This document shows, piece after piece, positions 52,421 to 60,037 of a DNA stretch of 64,000 nt (the stretch's first letter is position 1; every line of letters starts with the position of its first letter). The translations under genes were made by a program, and so were the position numbers. A model generated the notes under the pieces. The model worked only from the letters and a program-made list of their open reading frames with translations. It ran no database searches and had not been told where the DNA came from. Source of the stretch: CAIXDN01 sp964482085 (GTDB lineage Bacteria > Patescibacteriota > Patescibacteriia > 2-12-FULL-60-25); the NCBI GenBank assembly GCA_964482085.1, contig CAYZVS010000002.1, positions 33,463-97,462 of the forward strand. Direction: 5' to 3'.

Positions 52421-52429
52421 GTTCTGTTT

Positions 52430-55108
52430 TTAGGCCTCAACAGCGAGTGTTCCGTCTGCTTTCAATACTAAAGTCTGTGTACGTTTAACAGCATTTTGCA
52501 ACAAGAGATCCGCTAGTTGATTTTCAACTCTCTCTTGAATAACACGACGCAATGGCCGTGCACCAAAAATCGGATCAAATCCTGCTTGCGCAAGTGCCTC
52601 GACAGCCTCATCTTCCGCACGGAAATTAATCCCTTTCTCCTGTAATCTCTTGCCAACACCATTCAACAACAACCAAGCAATCTGTGTAACATCGTCGATC
52701 GTAAGCGGCTTAAATACAATCACGCCATCAAAACGATTGAGAAATTCTGGTCGGAATATTCCTTTCAACTCGCGCTCCAACAAAGCCGTTTTAATTCGTT
52801 CTAGCGGCGTATTATTTAAAACCTCCGCTTGAATAAAGTCCGTCCCCGCATTAGAAGTTGCAATCAATACAACATTCGTAAAATCAACAGTCCTGCCAAC
52901 TCCATCTGTCAAACGACCATCATCCATCACTTGCAAAAACAAGGTTAAAATATCCGGATGCGCTTTTTCTAATTCGTCGAGCAACACGATAGAAAACGGC
53001 TGCTTACGCACCGCCTCCGTCAAAAGCCCACCCCGATTATCTCCCGGCTCTCCAATAATACGAGCCGCCGATGCCTGCGACTGATATTCCGACATATCCA
53101 ATCGAATCATCATCGATTCATCCCCAAAATATTCAGCAGTTAAAGCTTTGGCGAGCTCCGTCTTTCCAACACCTGTAGGCCCAAGAAACAGAAAATTAGC
53201 GATCGGTCGATTTCCGGATCGCATGTCTGCTCGCGCGCGACGCATGGCCTGTGAAACAGCTTTAACAGCTTCATCCTGACCAATCACGCGCTTATGTAGA
53301 TGCTCTTCAAGCTGCATGAGCTTATCGCCTTCATCACGAGTAACCGCCTCAACAGGAACATGCGCCTTGTCTTGAATGACTCTCGCTACATCCTCCGCTG
53401 ACACCATCGCGCCTTCACCACGTTCACGCCTCGCAAGCACCGCCGACTCTGTCAGAACATTCAGCGCAGATTCCGGAAGCTTGATCTCGCGTAAATATCG
53501 CCCAGATAAAGAAACAGCTTTTTCCAGAGCCGCATACGTAAAAAAGACTTTATTCTGATACTCAATATACCCCCCTTTGGCCATCAGGACTCGGATAGCC
53601 TTCTCCGCATTTAATTCCGGCACTTCTACCTTAATCAATTTTGTCCCAAGCGATCTTCGTTCTAGATAAGTCGTCCATGCTTGTGGCGTGGTTGTGGCAA
53701 TCACAATGCAATAGCCTTTGTCGATTTCCGATGCAAGCGTTTCTGCCAAATCCATTGTCCCGCCACTCCCAGCGCCTACTAACGCTTCAATACCATGCAT
53801 GACTAAAATAATATTTCCAGAAATAGCCACTTCCTGCAACATCGATAACAATCGTTGCGGCGCAAGAGCCGGATCACCTGCCGCCAAAACCTGCGCAACA
53901 TGGATCGATACAAGACGTCGATCAAATAATTCCTTCGGGACGTCCTCCTCAACCATGCGCCTTGCAAGTCCATCAATGAGCGCACTCTTCCCTACTCCAG
54001 CATCTCCAACCAGCGCCACAGAACGCCGCCCACTCTCAATCGCGCGTAGTAGGGCCTGCATCTCTTGATCGCGGCCGACAAATGGAGCGACATAACCCTG
54101 CCTCGCAAGTTGCGTCAAATCCTCGCTAAAGCGATCCAGATACGGAGTTTGTTGCGCTGTCATCGCACGATTCATTACGCCCGATGGCTTCAGAGAAGCA
54201 AGCATAACAAAACGGTCATGCTCTTCTTTCAAGGTTTCCTGAACACGAATCCACTCAGCAACATGTCTCACATGGCGAGGCGGATATCCTGCCGCATCCA
54301 AAACATTCTGTAACCTTGAGTCGATTTCAAACGCATGCAAAAAAATCTCAATGGTTCCCACATGCTTACGACCAGACTCTTCTGCATCCTCGGCGGCCTG
54401 TAACAAAACCGTCTTAGCCTCAACGGTAAGTGTTGGCGCTCCTGCCGGACCATCATGTACGAGCAATGCTAATCCGTCACGAATCTTCTCAAAATCAAGC
54501 CCGAGTCGCGTTAAAAAAATCCCACCAGCCGTTGTACCAAGCGCGGCGGCAAACAAATGCACCGCCCGAATCTCCGATCGATCAATTTTTTCAGCCAAGT
54601 GATAAGCACGCTCCAATAACTCCCATGCCGCCTCCGTAAAATAAGGTGAAACATCCTTCACAGCCTCGTTCTTGGAATCAGACTCAACATTCTTAGATCG
54701 ATGCGATCCCCAGTTAGGAAGAATACGCGCATCATCATTATAGTTACGCAATCGGAATATCAGAAAACATAATAAAAACAGTCCAAGCCATAATCCAGCG
54801 GGTGCTATCGACGCACCAAACCAAAAATCTGATGTCGCAAGCACCATGATGTCGTTGCGACTCCAAACGCCAAACGCAAACCAAGCAAAAGAACCAAGGA
54901 TCCCCAAGCCGATAAGAACATGCCAAACACCGTGCACCCATCTCCTGGCATGTCGTACAGCAAAAGTCCCTGCATCTATACGTTCCAACCAAACCAATTG
55001 TCCGACCGACGTCGGCAAACTCACGCCAGCACCTCGACAAGCCTTACAACCAGCGGATGCGCGCGCATCACCTCCACAAACCGGACACAGTACAGGAGTA
55101 GAGGGCAT
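52430..55108 (-). CDS. Membrane-anchored Clp-type AAA+ ATPase
   Basis: 892 residues. In order: a zinc ribbon (CPVCGGDARASAGCKACRG, residues 7-25), two membrane helices (about 60-130), a Clp N-domain (ELLERAYHLAEKIDRSEIRAVHLFAAAL), AAA-1 (Walker A GDAGVGKSAL), and AAA-2 (LGPTGVGKTELAKAL, IVLLDELEKAHPDI, FRPEFLNRFDGV). AAA-1 is damaged: the usual FIDEIH is VMHGIE, without the catalytic Asp-Glu, and the following Arg-finger stretch is changed, so only AAA-2 should hydrolyse ATP. There is no ClpB-type middle coil. No ClpP is in view. A membrane-bound unfoldase for envelope or secreted proteins is likely. It starts 1 base after the small membrane protein upstream. Confidence 0.93.
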   Translation of the reverse strand: MPSTPVLCPVCGGDARASAGCKACRGAGVSLPTSVGQLVWLERIDAGTFAVRHARRWVHGVWHVLIGLGILGSFAWFAFGVWSRNDIMVLATSDFWFGASIAPAGLWLGLFLLCFLIFRLRNYNDDARILPNWGSHRSKNVESDSKNEAVKDVSPYFTEAAWELLERAYHLAEKIDRSEIRAVHLFAAALGTTAGGIFLTRLGLDFEKIRDGLALLVHDGPAGAPTLTVEAKTVLLQAAEDAEESGRKHVGTIEIFLHAFEIDSRLQNVLDAAGYPPRHVRHVAEWIRVQETLKEEHDRFVMLASLKPSGVMNRAMTAQQTPYLDRFSEDLTQLARQGYVAPFVGRDQEMQALLRAIESGRRSVALVGDAGVGKSALIDGLARRMVEEDVPKELFDRRLVSIHVAQVLAAGDPALAPQRLLSMLQEVAISGNIILVMHGIEALVGAGSGGTMDLAETLASEIDKGYCIVIATTTPQAWTTYLERRSLGTKLIKVEVPELNAEKAIRVLMAKGGYIEYQNKVFFTYAALEKAVSLSGRYLREIKLPESALNVLTESAVLARRERGEGAMVSAEDVARVIQDKAHVPVEAVTRDEGDKLMQLEEHLHKRVIGQDEAVKAVSQAMRRARADMRSGNRPIANFLFLGPTGVGKTELAKALTAEYFGDESMMIRLDMSEYQSQASAARIIGEPGDNRGGLLTEAVRKQPFSIVLLDELEKAHPDILTLFLQVMDDGRLTDGVGRTVDFTNVVLIATSNAGTDFIQAEVLNNTPLERIKTALLERELKGIFRPEFLNRFDGVIVFKPLTIDDVTQIAWLLLNGVGKRLQEKGINFRAEDEAVEALAQAGFDPIFGARPLRRVIQERVENQLADLLLQNAVKRTQTLVLKADGTLAVEA

Positions 55109-55109
55109 A

Positions 55110-55490
55110 TTAAAATCGAAAACCAGAGAAGAACAAACTTTGCGTAAATAAAAGCATCGAGGCGATCGGTAACAAAACCCAAGCCACAAGCAACAAAAGA
55201 TAACCAACCCCTTCAACGACAAGTCCAATCAATCTAGCAACCAGGACAACAAAACGCATGACAACACTTACTAAGCGTCCCGCTAAATCATGTTGCCCAT
55301 ACATCGGTACAAAAAAGTTGGCGAGCCATACGGTTAGCCCAGCGCTATCCCATCGATAGCGTAGTCCGCGCAAGCACCATCGAACGGTCTCAATAAGTCC
55401 ATCCGTATACCACCACAGCGGAAACCGAAGAATGCTTCCAACCGTCTCGGATAGGAACAGTCGGATCAGGCCAAATACCGGAAGTGTCAT
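55110..55490 (-). CDS. Small membrane protein upstream of Clp ATPase
   Basis: 126 residues with amphipathic and hydrophobic segments (LPVFGLIRLFLSETVGSILRF, LVSVVMRFVVLVARLIGLVVEGVGYLLLLVAWVLLPIASMLLF). No named family. A TATACT box (55497-55502) is 6 nt before ATG 55490, so a leaderless mRNA heads a two-gene operon with the Clp ATPase. It may be a membrane partner of that ATPase. The 130 bases upstream, before the FtsL-like gene, contain two GC-rich hairpins but no gene. Confidence 0.78.
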   Translation of the reverse strand: MTLPVFGLIRLFLSETVGSILRFPLWWYTDGLIETVRWCLRGLRYRWDSAGLTVWLANFFVPMYGQHDLAGRLVSVVMRFVVLVARLIGLVVEGVGYLLLLVAWVLLPIASMLLFTQSLFFSGFRF

Positions 55491-55620
55491 GTGAAAAGTA
55501 TAGCAAACAAGCGATCCTCCCTGCACGCGAGTGGGGAGGATCGATTTTTCCGGTCACGGGGACAAGCAACCGCACCGGACTGCGCTTCCAAATAGTCTTT
55601 TGGAATCGCGGCCCGAGGCG

Positions 55621-55989
55621 TTAGCGCGCTACGGCGTAAGATCCGCGGCTCACATCAAGAAACTCCATATGATCGACTGGAACATATCCCAAACCCTTCA
55701 CACGCTCTTCAATCGAATAAAGCGCTTGAGTCTTAGCCGCTTGATCCTCAAGTTCCGCTACCGTTGCCTTTAATTGCTCAAGGCGCTTTTCTTGATCGCG
55801 CAAAGCATAACCCTTGGTCGCAGCCTTATTCATCTGAAATACCTGAATCGCCATGATGAAGAATGCTAAAACCAAGAATACGCCAATCCAAGCATTACGA
55901 GCCGCTTTCTCAAGCTTTCGTCCAGGCGCCAACGACAAACCCAGCGCGAGATGCGGTTGTCGTAAAAGTGATGCTTGAGTGCGGGCCAT
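55621..55989 (-). CDS. ftsL: FtsL-like septum protein
   Basis: 122 residues: cytoplasmic N-terminus, one membrane helix (AWIGVFLVLAFFIMAIQVFQM, about 34-54), then a coiled coil (YALRDQEKRLEQLKATVAELEDQAAK) and a short tail. This is the FtsL/DivIC layout, and its place directly after rsmH is the classical one. It would join the FtsQLB complex that recruits FtsW/FtsI. No ftsI follows; the next gene is the small membrane protein before Clp. Identity rests on layout and context more than sequence. Confidence 0.8.
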   Translation of the reverse strand: MARTQASLLRQPHLALGLSLAPGRKLEKAARNAWIGVFLVLAFFIMAIQVFQMNKAATKGYALRDQEKRLEQLKATVAELEDQAAKTQALYSIEERVKGLGYVPVDHMEFLDVSRGSYAVAR

Positions 55990-56004
55990 AATTATTTTAT
56001 CTAT

Positions 56005-56898
56005 TTATTTTTTACTTGCGACGCGTAACTTTGCGCTGCGTGATCTTGAATTAGTAGCAACTTCTTCTTCTGTTGGTTCTTGTGGCCTTTTAGTCAAAGG
56101 CTCCCAACGCTCTTTATCCTTGAAAGCGATCTTTACGATCCGATCTTCCAACGAGTGAAAAGCGATAGTGGCGAGCTTTCCTCCCGGAGCCAAGATCCTA
56201 TAGCTACCCTCTATCGCCTCTTTCAGAGCTTCGATCTCGTTGTTTACGACAATGCGCAACGCTTGAAAGGTTCTCGTGGCAGGATGGATGCGTCCTCGTT
56301 CATAGCTAGTAGGAACGGCTTGGCGGATAATCGACGCGAGTTCTGTTGTGCGCGTAATGCGCGAGCTCTTACGAGCCAACATAATGGCTTCAACAATGCG
56401 TCTTGCATACCGTTCCTCCCCTAACTCTCGTATGACTTTATCGAGATCTGCGGCGGACCATGTATTGACGACGTCGGCGGCTGTGAGTCCGTCTTCATTC
56501 GCCTTTGGACCAAGCCGCATATCGAGCGGCCCTTCCGTCATGAAACTCAAGCCTTTGGATGAATCTGCGATCTCGTCAGAGGAGACGCCGAGATCGAGCA
56601 GAATGCCATTTACTTGCATGACGCCAAGTTCCGCTAGCCTGTCATCGAGATGCCGAAAGTTCCCATCTATACCAGTCCAGCGATCGCCGTAGCTCGCAAA
56701 TGTCTCCTTGGCGCGTGAAAGCGCTTTTGGATCAACATCCAACGAGTACACGCGACCATCAGGTGCCGATCGCTCAAGCAAAGCTCGCGTATGCGAGCCT
56801 CCTCCAAGCGTGCCATCGACCCAGACACCGCCCGGCCGCACCTCGAGACCAAGCATGGTTTCCTCGAGCATGACGGGAATATGGACAGTCTGGTTCAT
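56005..56898 (-). CDS. rsmH: 16S rRNA m4C1402 methyltransferase
   Basis: 297 residues. HIPVMLEETMLGLEVRPGGVWVDGTLGGGSHTRALLE is the SAM site, GILLDLGVSSDEIADSSKGLSFMTEGPLDMRL the RsmH signature, and FQALRIVVNNEIEAL and TIAFHSLEDRIVK the later motifs. It methylates N4 of C1402 in 16S rRNA. It overlaps mraZ by 4 nt and is followed by the FtsL-like gene. Confidence 0.97.
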   Translation of the reverse strand: MNQTVHIPVMLEETMLGLEVRPGGVWVDGTLGGGSHTRALLERSAPDGRVYSLDVDPKALSRAKETFASYGDRWTGIDGNFRHLDDRLAELGVMQVNGILLDLGVSSDEIADSSKGLSFMTEGPLDMRLGPKANEDGLTAADVVNTWSAADLDKVIRELGEERYARRIVEAIMLARKSSRITRTTELASIIRQAVPTSYERGRIHPATRTFQALRIVVNNEIEALKEAIEGSYRILAPGGKLATIAFHSLEDRIVKIAFKDKERWEPLTKRPQEPTEEEVATNSRSRSAKLRVASKK

Positions 56899-57326
56899 AC
56901 GCCAAGGTTTTGAAGACGCTCGGCGATGGCATTGCTTTCCGACTCGGTTTTAAGCGAGTACTCCTTCCACGTAGCTTCATCCCAAATTTCCAAGCGATTA
57001 TACAAACCAGCAACGACAACAGATTTGTCGAGCGTCGCGTATTCGCGGAGATATTCGGGAAGCAATACGCGTCCGGATTTGTCGACCTCGACTTCCATCG
57101 CACCAGCCAGCATTAAGCGGGAAAATGCGCGAGTATCGGCCTGACCAAACGGTAGCGACGCTAACTTTTCGGCAAGAACTTGCCACTCACTCTTGGGATA
57201 AAGGAACAGGGATCGATCGAGTCCGCGTGTAACCACAGCGCCTTCCGCCAAGGCCGCACGAAACTTGACCGGAACCGACATCCGACCTTTTTCATCGAGG
57301 CTATGATGATATTCACCGATGAACAT
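56895..57326 (-). CDS. mraZ: Transcriptional regulator MraZ
   Basis: 143 residues with two AbrB-like half domains: FIGEYHHSLDEKGRMSVPVKFR (first DxxGR loop) and GAMEVEVDKSGRVLLPEYLREYA (second DxxGR loop). MraZ forms a ring and binds repeats in its own promoter to set expression of the division operon. Such repeats are visible just upstream (57357-57389). The gene heads mraZ-rsmH-ftsL. Confidence 0.97.
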   Translation of the reverse strand: MFIGEYHHSLDEKGRMSVPVKFRAALAEGAVVTRGLDRSLFLYPKSEWQVLAEKLASLPFGQADTRAFSRLMLAGAMEVEVDKSGRVLLPEYLREYATLDKSVVVAGLYNRLEIWDEATWKEYSLKTESESNAIAERLQNLGV

Positions 57327-57356
57327 AAGTGCGGAGAGTCAGAAGAAGTAGATTCA

Positions 57357-57408
57357 CCACTTCATCCCACTACATACCATTCTATGCCACATCACTACAT
57401 TGGTCAAA
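57357..57408 (-). promoter_or_regulatory. mraZ promoter with four MraZ operator repeats
   Basis: Minus strand: -35 TTGACC (57402-57407), 17-bp spacer, -10 TAGAAT (57379-57384). Four TGG triplets fall at exact 10-bp steps (complements at 57387-57389, 57377-57379, 57367-57369, 57357-57359), in TGGCATAGAA, TGGTATGTAG, TGGGATGAAG and TGGTGAATCT. The first repeat lies between -35 and -10, the second on the -10, the others at and after the start point, so binding should block transcription. The leader to the ATG is about 45 nt. Confidence 0.8.
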
Positions 57409-57422
57409 GAAAGTGAACAATC

Positions 57423-57452
57423 AAAAAATCCGCTTGTTATAGAGGATTTTTT
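57423..57452. terminator. Hairpin terminator
   Basis: AAAAAATCC pairs with GGATTTTTT; it lies between the arginine-kinase gene and the mraZ promoter and has T runs on both strands. Confidence 0.75.
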
Positions 57453-57511
57453 GTTCTTATTACGTTCCCCTGTGGGTAACTTCATTTCCCACTTTCATTC
57501 AAAAACGAAAG

Positions 57512-57540
57512 AGCCCTCCCCGCTTGCGCAGGAAGGGCCC
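57512..57540 (-). terminator. Terminator of the arginine-kinase gene
   Basis: Minus strand GGGCCCTTCC pairs with GGGGAGGGCTC around TGCGCAAGC, followed by TTTCGTTTTTG. A second small hairpin (GAGACCCTTCGGTCTC) precedes it. Confidence 0.8.
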
Positions 57541-57571
57541 GTCAGAGACCGAAGGGTCTCTCTCATGCGAT

Positions 57572-58660
57572 CTACGCGGCGGCCTTGGCGGCCATCTCGC
57601 GCTCGATCTCGAGCAACTTCTCGATGCCTCGATACATCGTGAGCACGGCCTCGACCTCCGAGACGCCCAAGCGGCGCTTGTTGGAGATGTCGTAGACACC
57701 GCCCTCGGACTCCGAGTGCTCGCCGTGAATACCACGGATCGAGAGCTTGAGGTCCTGGGCGAGCTGCTTGAAGTCCGGACGTGCGCTGACGAACGGAAGC
57801 TTCACGTGCACACTTGCACGCATCGCCGTGCCGAGGTTGGTCGGACACGAGGTGATCGCGCCGTACTTGTCGGAGTACGCGAAGGGCAGCGTCCCGTTCA
57901 GGATCGCCACCATACGGGCGAGACGATCAAAGACCTGACGGATATCTCCGCCCTTCTGCATCGAGATGATGCGAAACTGGTCCTCTTCGTTCGTCCACAC
58001 GAGCGCCGTCTTGTCGGCGTTGTGGAAGATGCCACGTCCGCTCGGCCAGTCGTGGTTTGCACCAACAACCTCGAGGAAACGATCACCCTGCTTGAACAGG
58101 AAGTGATCGTTCACGAGCTGCTCACGCACGGCCTCGTCCATACCCTCGAGCGGGTAGAACTCGCCGGCGAGGTCGCCAGTGAACTTCTCCTTGAACGTCG
58201 CTGCGGCACGATTCATGATCTCGAGACGCTGTTCCTTGGAGATCATCGGCGCGAGCGGGTAGCCCTGCAGGTTACGGCCGACGCGGATGCGCGTCGAGAC
58301 GATGGCCTCCCCAGTCGGATCGACCGGCTCGGTCGGGATCTTGTTCACGTCGAAATCCGTCACGTGGTTCCCAGAGAACCCGTGATACTCCGCGATGAGC
58401 GGTCCGAAGAACGGCTCGAACATCTCGTACGCCTCGGCGTCACCTGCATAGGCGCCAACTCCGGAGTCGAGGTTGAGCGTGCCGCTGATGACCGCCATGC
58501 CCAGCGTGAAGCCGTTGGTGGTGCGCTGCGAGAGCAACTTGTGTCGCACGTCCTGCGGGAGGGCGGCGAGATGCTTCAACATGAGCATCTGGGGGTTGAG
58601 TGACGGAGAATCCGACATAGGAGTGGGGTGGCCGTTAGACGGGGTGGCCTGAGTCTGCAT
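57572..58660 (-). CDS. Phosphagen (arginine) kinase, eukaryote type
   Basis: 362 residues, full length for the family. The N-terminal helical domain (about 25-110) has LNLDSGVGAYAGDAEAYEMF and GFSGNHVTDFDVNKIPTEPV, found in animal arginine kinases and absent from bacterial McsB. The catalytic domain has VSTRIRVGRNLQGYPLAP, GDRFLEVVGANHDWPSGRGI, NEEDQFRIISMQKGGDI (catalytic Glu), CPTNLGTAMRASVHVKLP (reactive Cys) and GIHGEHSESEGGVYDIS. It should reversibly phosphorylate arginine with ATP as an energy buffer. Two sampled 60-base lines have 68 and 58% GC against 42% in uvrC next door. Own promoter and terminator. Likely acquired by transfer; arginine over creatine or another guanidine is inferred. 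Confidence 0.95.
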   Translation of the reverse strand: MQTQATPSNGHPTPMSDSPSLNPQMLMLKHLAALPQDVRHKLLSQRTTNGFTLGMAVISGTLNLDSGVGAYAGDAEAYEMFEPFFGPLIAEYHGFSGNHVTDFDVNKIPTEPVDPTGEAIVSTRIRVGRNLQGYPLAPMISKEQRLEIMNRAAATFKEKFTGDLAGEFYPLEGMDEAVREQLVNDHFLFKQGDRFLEVVGANHDWPSGRGIFHNADKTALVWTNEEDQFRIISMQKGGDIRQVFDRLARMVAILNGTLPFAYSDKYGAITSCPTNLGTAMRASVHVKLPFVSARPDFKQLAQDLKLSIRGIHGEHSESEGGVYDISNKRRLGVSEVEAVLTMYRGIEKLLEIEREMAAKAAA

Positions 58661-58699
58661 GAGTAAAACCTTTCTTAGCCCAAAAATTGGGGCCCCAAC

Positions 58700-58727
58700 A
58701 GTTTAGGACTTTTTGGCTAAAAGTCAA
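58700..58727 (-). promoter_or_regulatory. Promoter of the arginine-kinase gene
   Basis: Minus strand: TTGACT (58722-58727), 16-bp spacer, TAAACT (58700-58705); leader of about 30 nt with AGAAAGG before ATG 58660. Confidence 0.65.
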
Positions 58728-58756
58728 GGGTTTTTGTCAACCCTCATCCCTGCCAC

Positions 58757-60037
58757 CTATTTACTAGTCCGCTTCTTGGTATTTCCTAAAAAAGCCTTAG
58801 CCCGTACCTTCCGATGAAACGTAATCGCAAACCGATGCGCCTCATCCCTCACCTGTGCTAATAAATCGACATATTTGTTGCACAACTCACATAATTCGAC
58901 GGAAACTTGAGAACAAATAATGTCATTCCGTTTGCGTTGCGCACCCTTCACGATTCCCACGACCGGAATCTGGATCTCCAGATGTCGCAATACTTCTTCT
59001 ACGGCATTTACTTGCGACAAGCCTCCATCAATCAAAATCAAATCCGGCATGCGCCATTCATCATGCTTGAAACGACGCATCAGAGTCTCGCGCATCGAGG
59101 CAACATCATTTGGTCCTTCCACACTCTTAATCTTAAACTTCCGATACTCGGCCTTGGCCGGCGCACCACTCTCAAACACAACCATTGAGGCAACTTGCGA
59201 CGTGCCAGAAATATTTGAAATATCATATCCTTCGATACGACCAAATAAATTCACCGCCATCCCCTCCCCTGGTTTAATACGATCCACCATCTCATCATCG
59301 CGCTTCAAAACAGCCACATCTTGAATGTGTTCCAAAAAATATACCTTGTTACGGACTACAGCCGCTTCTTCAAACTTCTTTTCCTTAGAAAGCTTGATCA
59401 TCAACTTCCGATAATCCTTCAAAATATCATCCTTCTTCCCTTCAAAGAAGCGCGTAAGATCTCGTATCGTCTTTAGATACACCTTCTTATCAACGGCATC
59501 AATGCAAACACCAGGACATAATTTCAAATGATGATAAAAACAGGCACGCTTCTGCCCTGGCACACATGTCGACCAAGGAAATGCTTTACGGACAAGATCA
59601 AGAGCCGCTTTCAATGCACGTGAAGACGTATACGGTCCAAACACGACCTTGTATTTCTTGGCGGTATCATCATCAAGATCCGTGCCTCGTACTAACATCG
59701 GCCTCGGATAATCTTCATTGGTTATTCCCAGATACATGAAGGACTTATTGTCTTTCTGCAGCACGTTATATTTAGGCCAATAATGTTTTATAAGATTCGC
59801 TTCCAAAACCAAGGCCTCAAGAGCAGTCGGCTTTGTCACGTAGTCGATCTCCGTAACCTGTTTGGTCATCTCTGGAATATGCGGACCATGTGGCCTATCA
59901 AAATGCTGACGCACACGACTCTTTAACGACACCGCTTTCCCCACATACAAAACCTTTCCCTTGGCGTCTTTCATGATGTAAACACCAGGAACCGCAGGCA
60001 ATTCGCCATTCTTAATTTTGATGTGTGATGGGATCAT
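58757..60037 (-). CDS. uvrC: Excinuclease ABC subunit C, short form
   Basis: 426 residues against about 600 in the classical protein. The GIY-YIG nuclease is present (PGVYIMKDAKGKVLYVGKAVSLKSRVRQHF), then a Cys-rich stretch (CVPGQKRACFYHHLKLCPGVCID), the UVR motif (LSKEKKFEEAAVVRNKVYFLE) and the RNase H-like nuclease (GYDISNISGT, LILIDGG, DEAHRFAITFHR). The C-terminal helix-hairpin-helix pair is missing; the protein ends soon after the nuclease in a Lys-rich tail. It makes the 3' and 5' cuts on UvrB-marked DNA. It overlaps uvrA by 4 nt. Confidence 0.95.
   Translation of the reverse strand: MIPSHIKIKNGELPAVPGVYIMKDAKGKVLYVGKAVSLKSRVRQHFDRPHGPHIPEMTKQVTEIDYVTKPTALEALVLEANLIKHYWPKYNVLQKDNKSFMYLGITNEDYPRPMLVRGTDLDDDTAKKYKVVFGPYTSSRALKAALDLVRKAFPWSTCVPGQKRACFYHHLKLCPGVCIDAVDKKVYLKTIRDLTRFFEGKKDDILKDYRKLMIKLSKEKKFEEAAVVRNKVYFLEHIQDVAVLKRDDEMVDRIKPGEGMAVNLFGRIEGYDISNISGTSQVASMVVFESGAPAKAEYRKFKIKSVEGPNDVASMRETLMRRFKHDEWRMPDLILIDGGLSQVNAVEEVLRHLEIQIPVVGIVKGAQRKRNDIICSQVSVELCELCNKYVDLLAQVRDEAHRFAITFHRKVRAKAFLGNTKKRTSK

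Noticed and set aside
55491..55620. Possible structured RNA between ftsL and the small membrane protein.
   Set aside because: Two GC-rich hairpins exist, but no match to SRP RNA, tmRNA, 6S or RNase P could be made, and T tracts are on the wrong strand for a clean terminator.
57524..58603. A 359-codon open frame antisense to the arginine kinase.
   Set aside because: Same reason; the minus strand encodes a complete kinase with all motifs.
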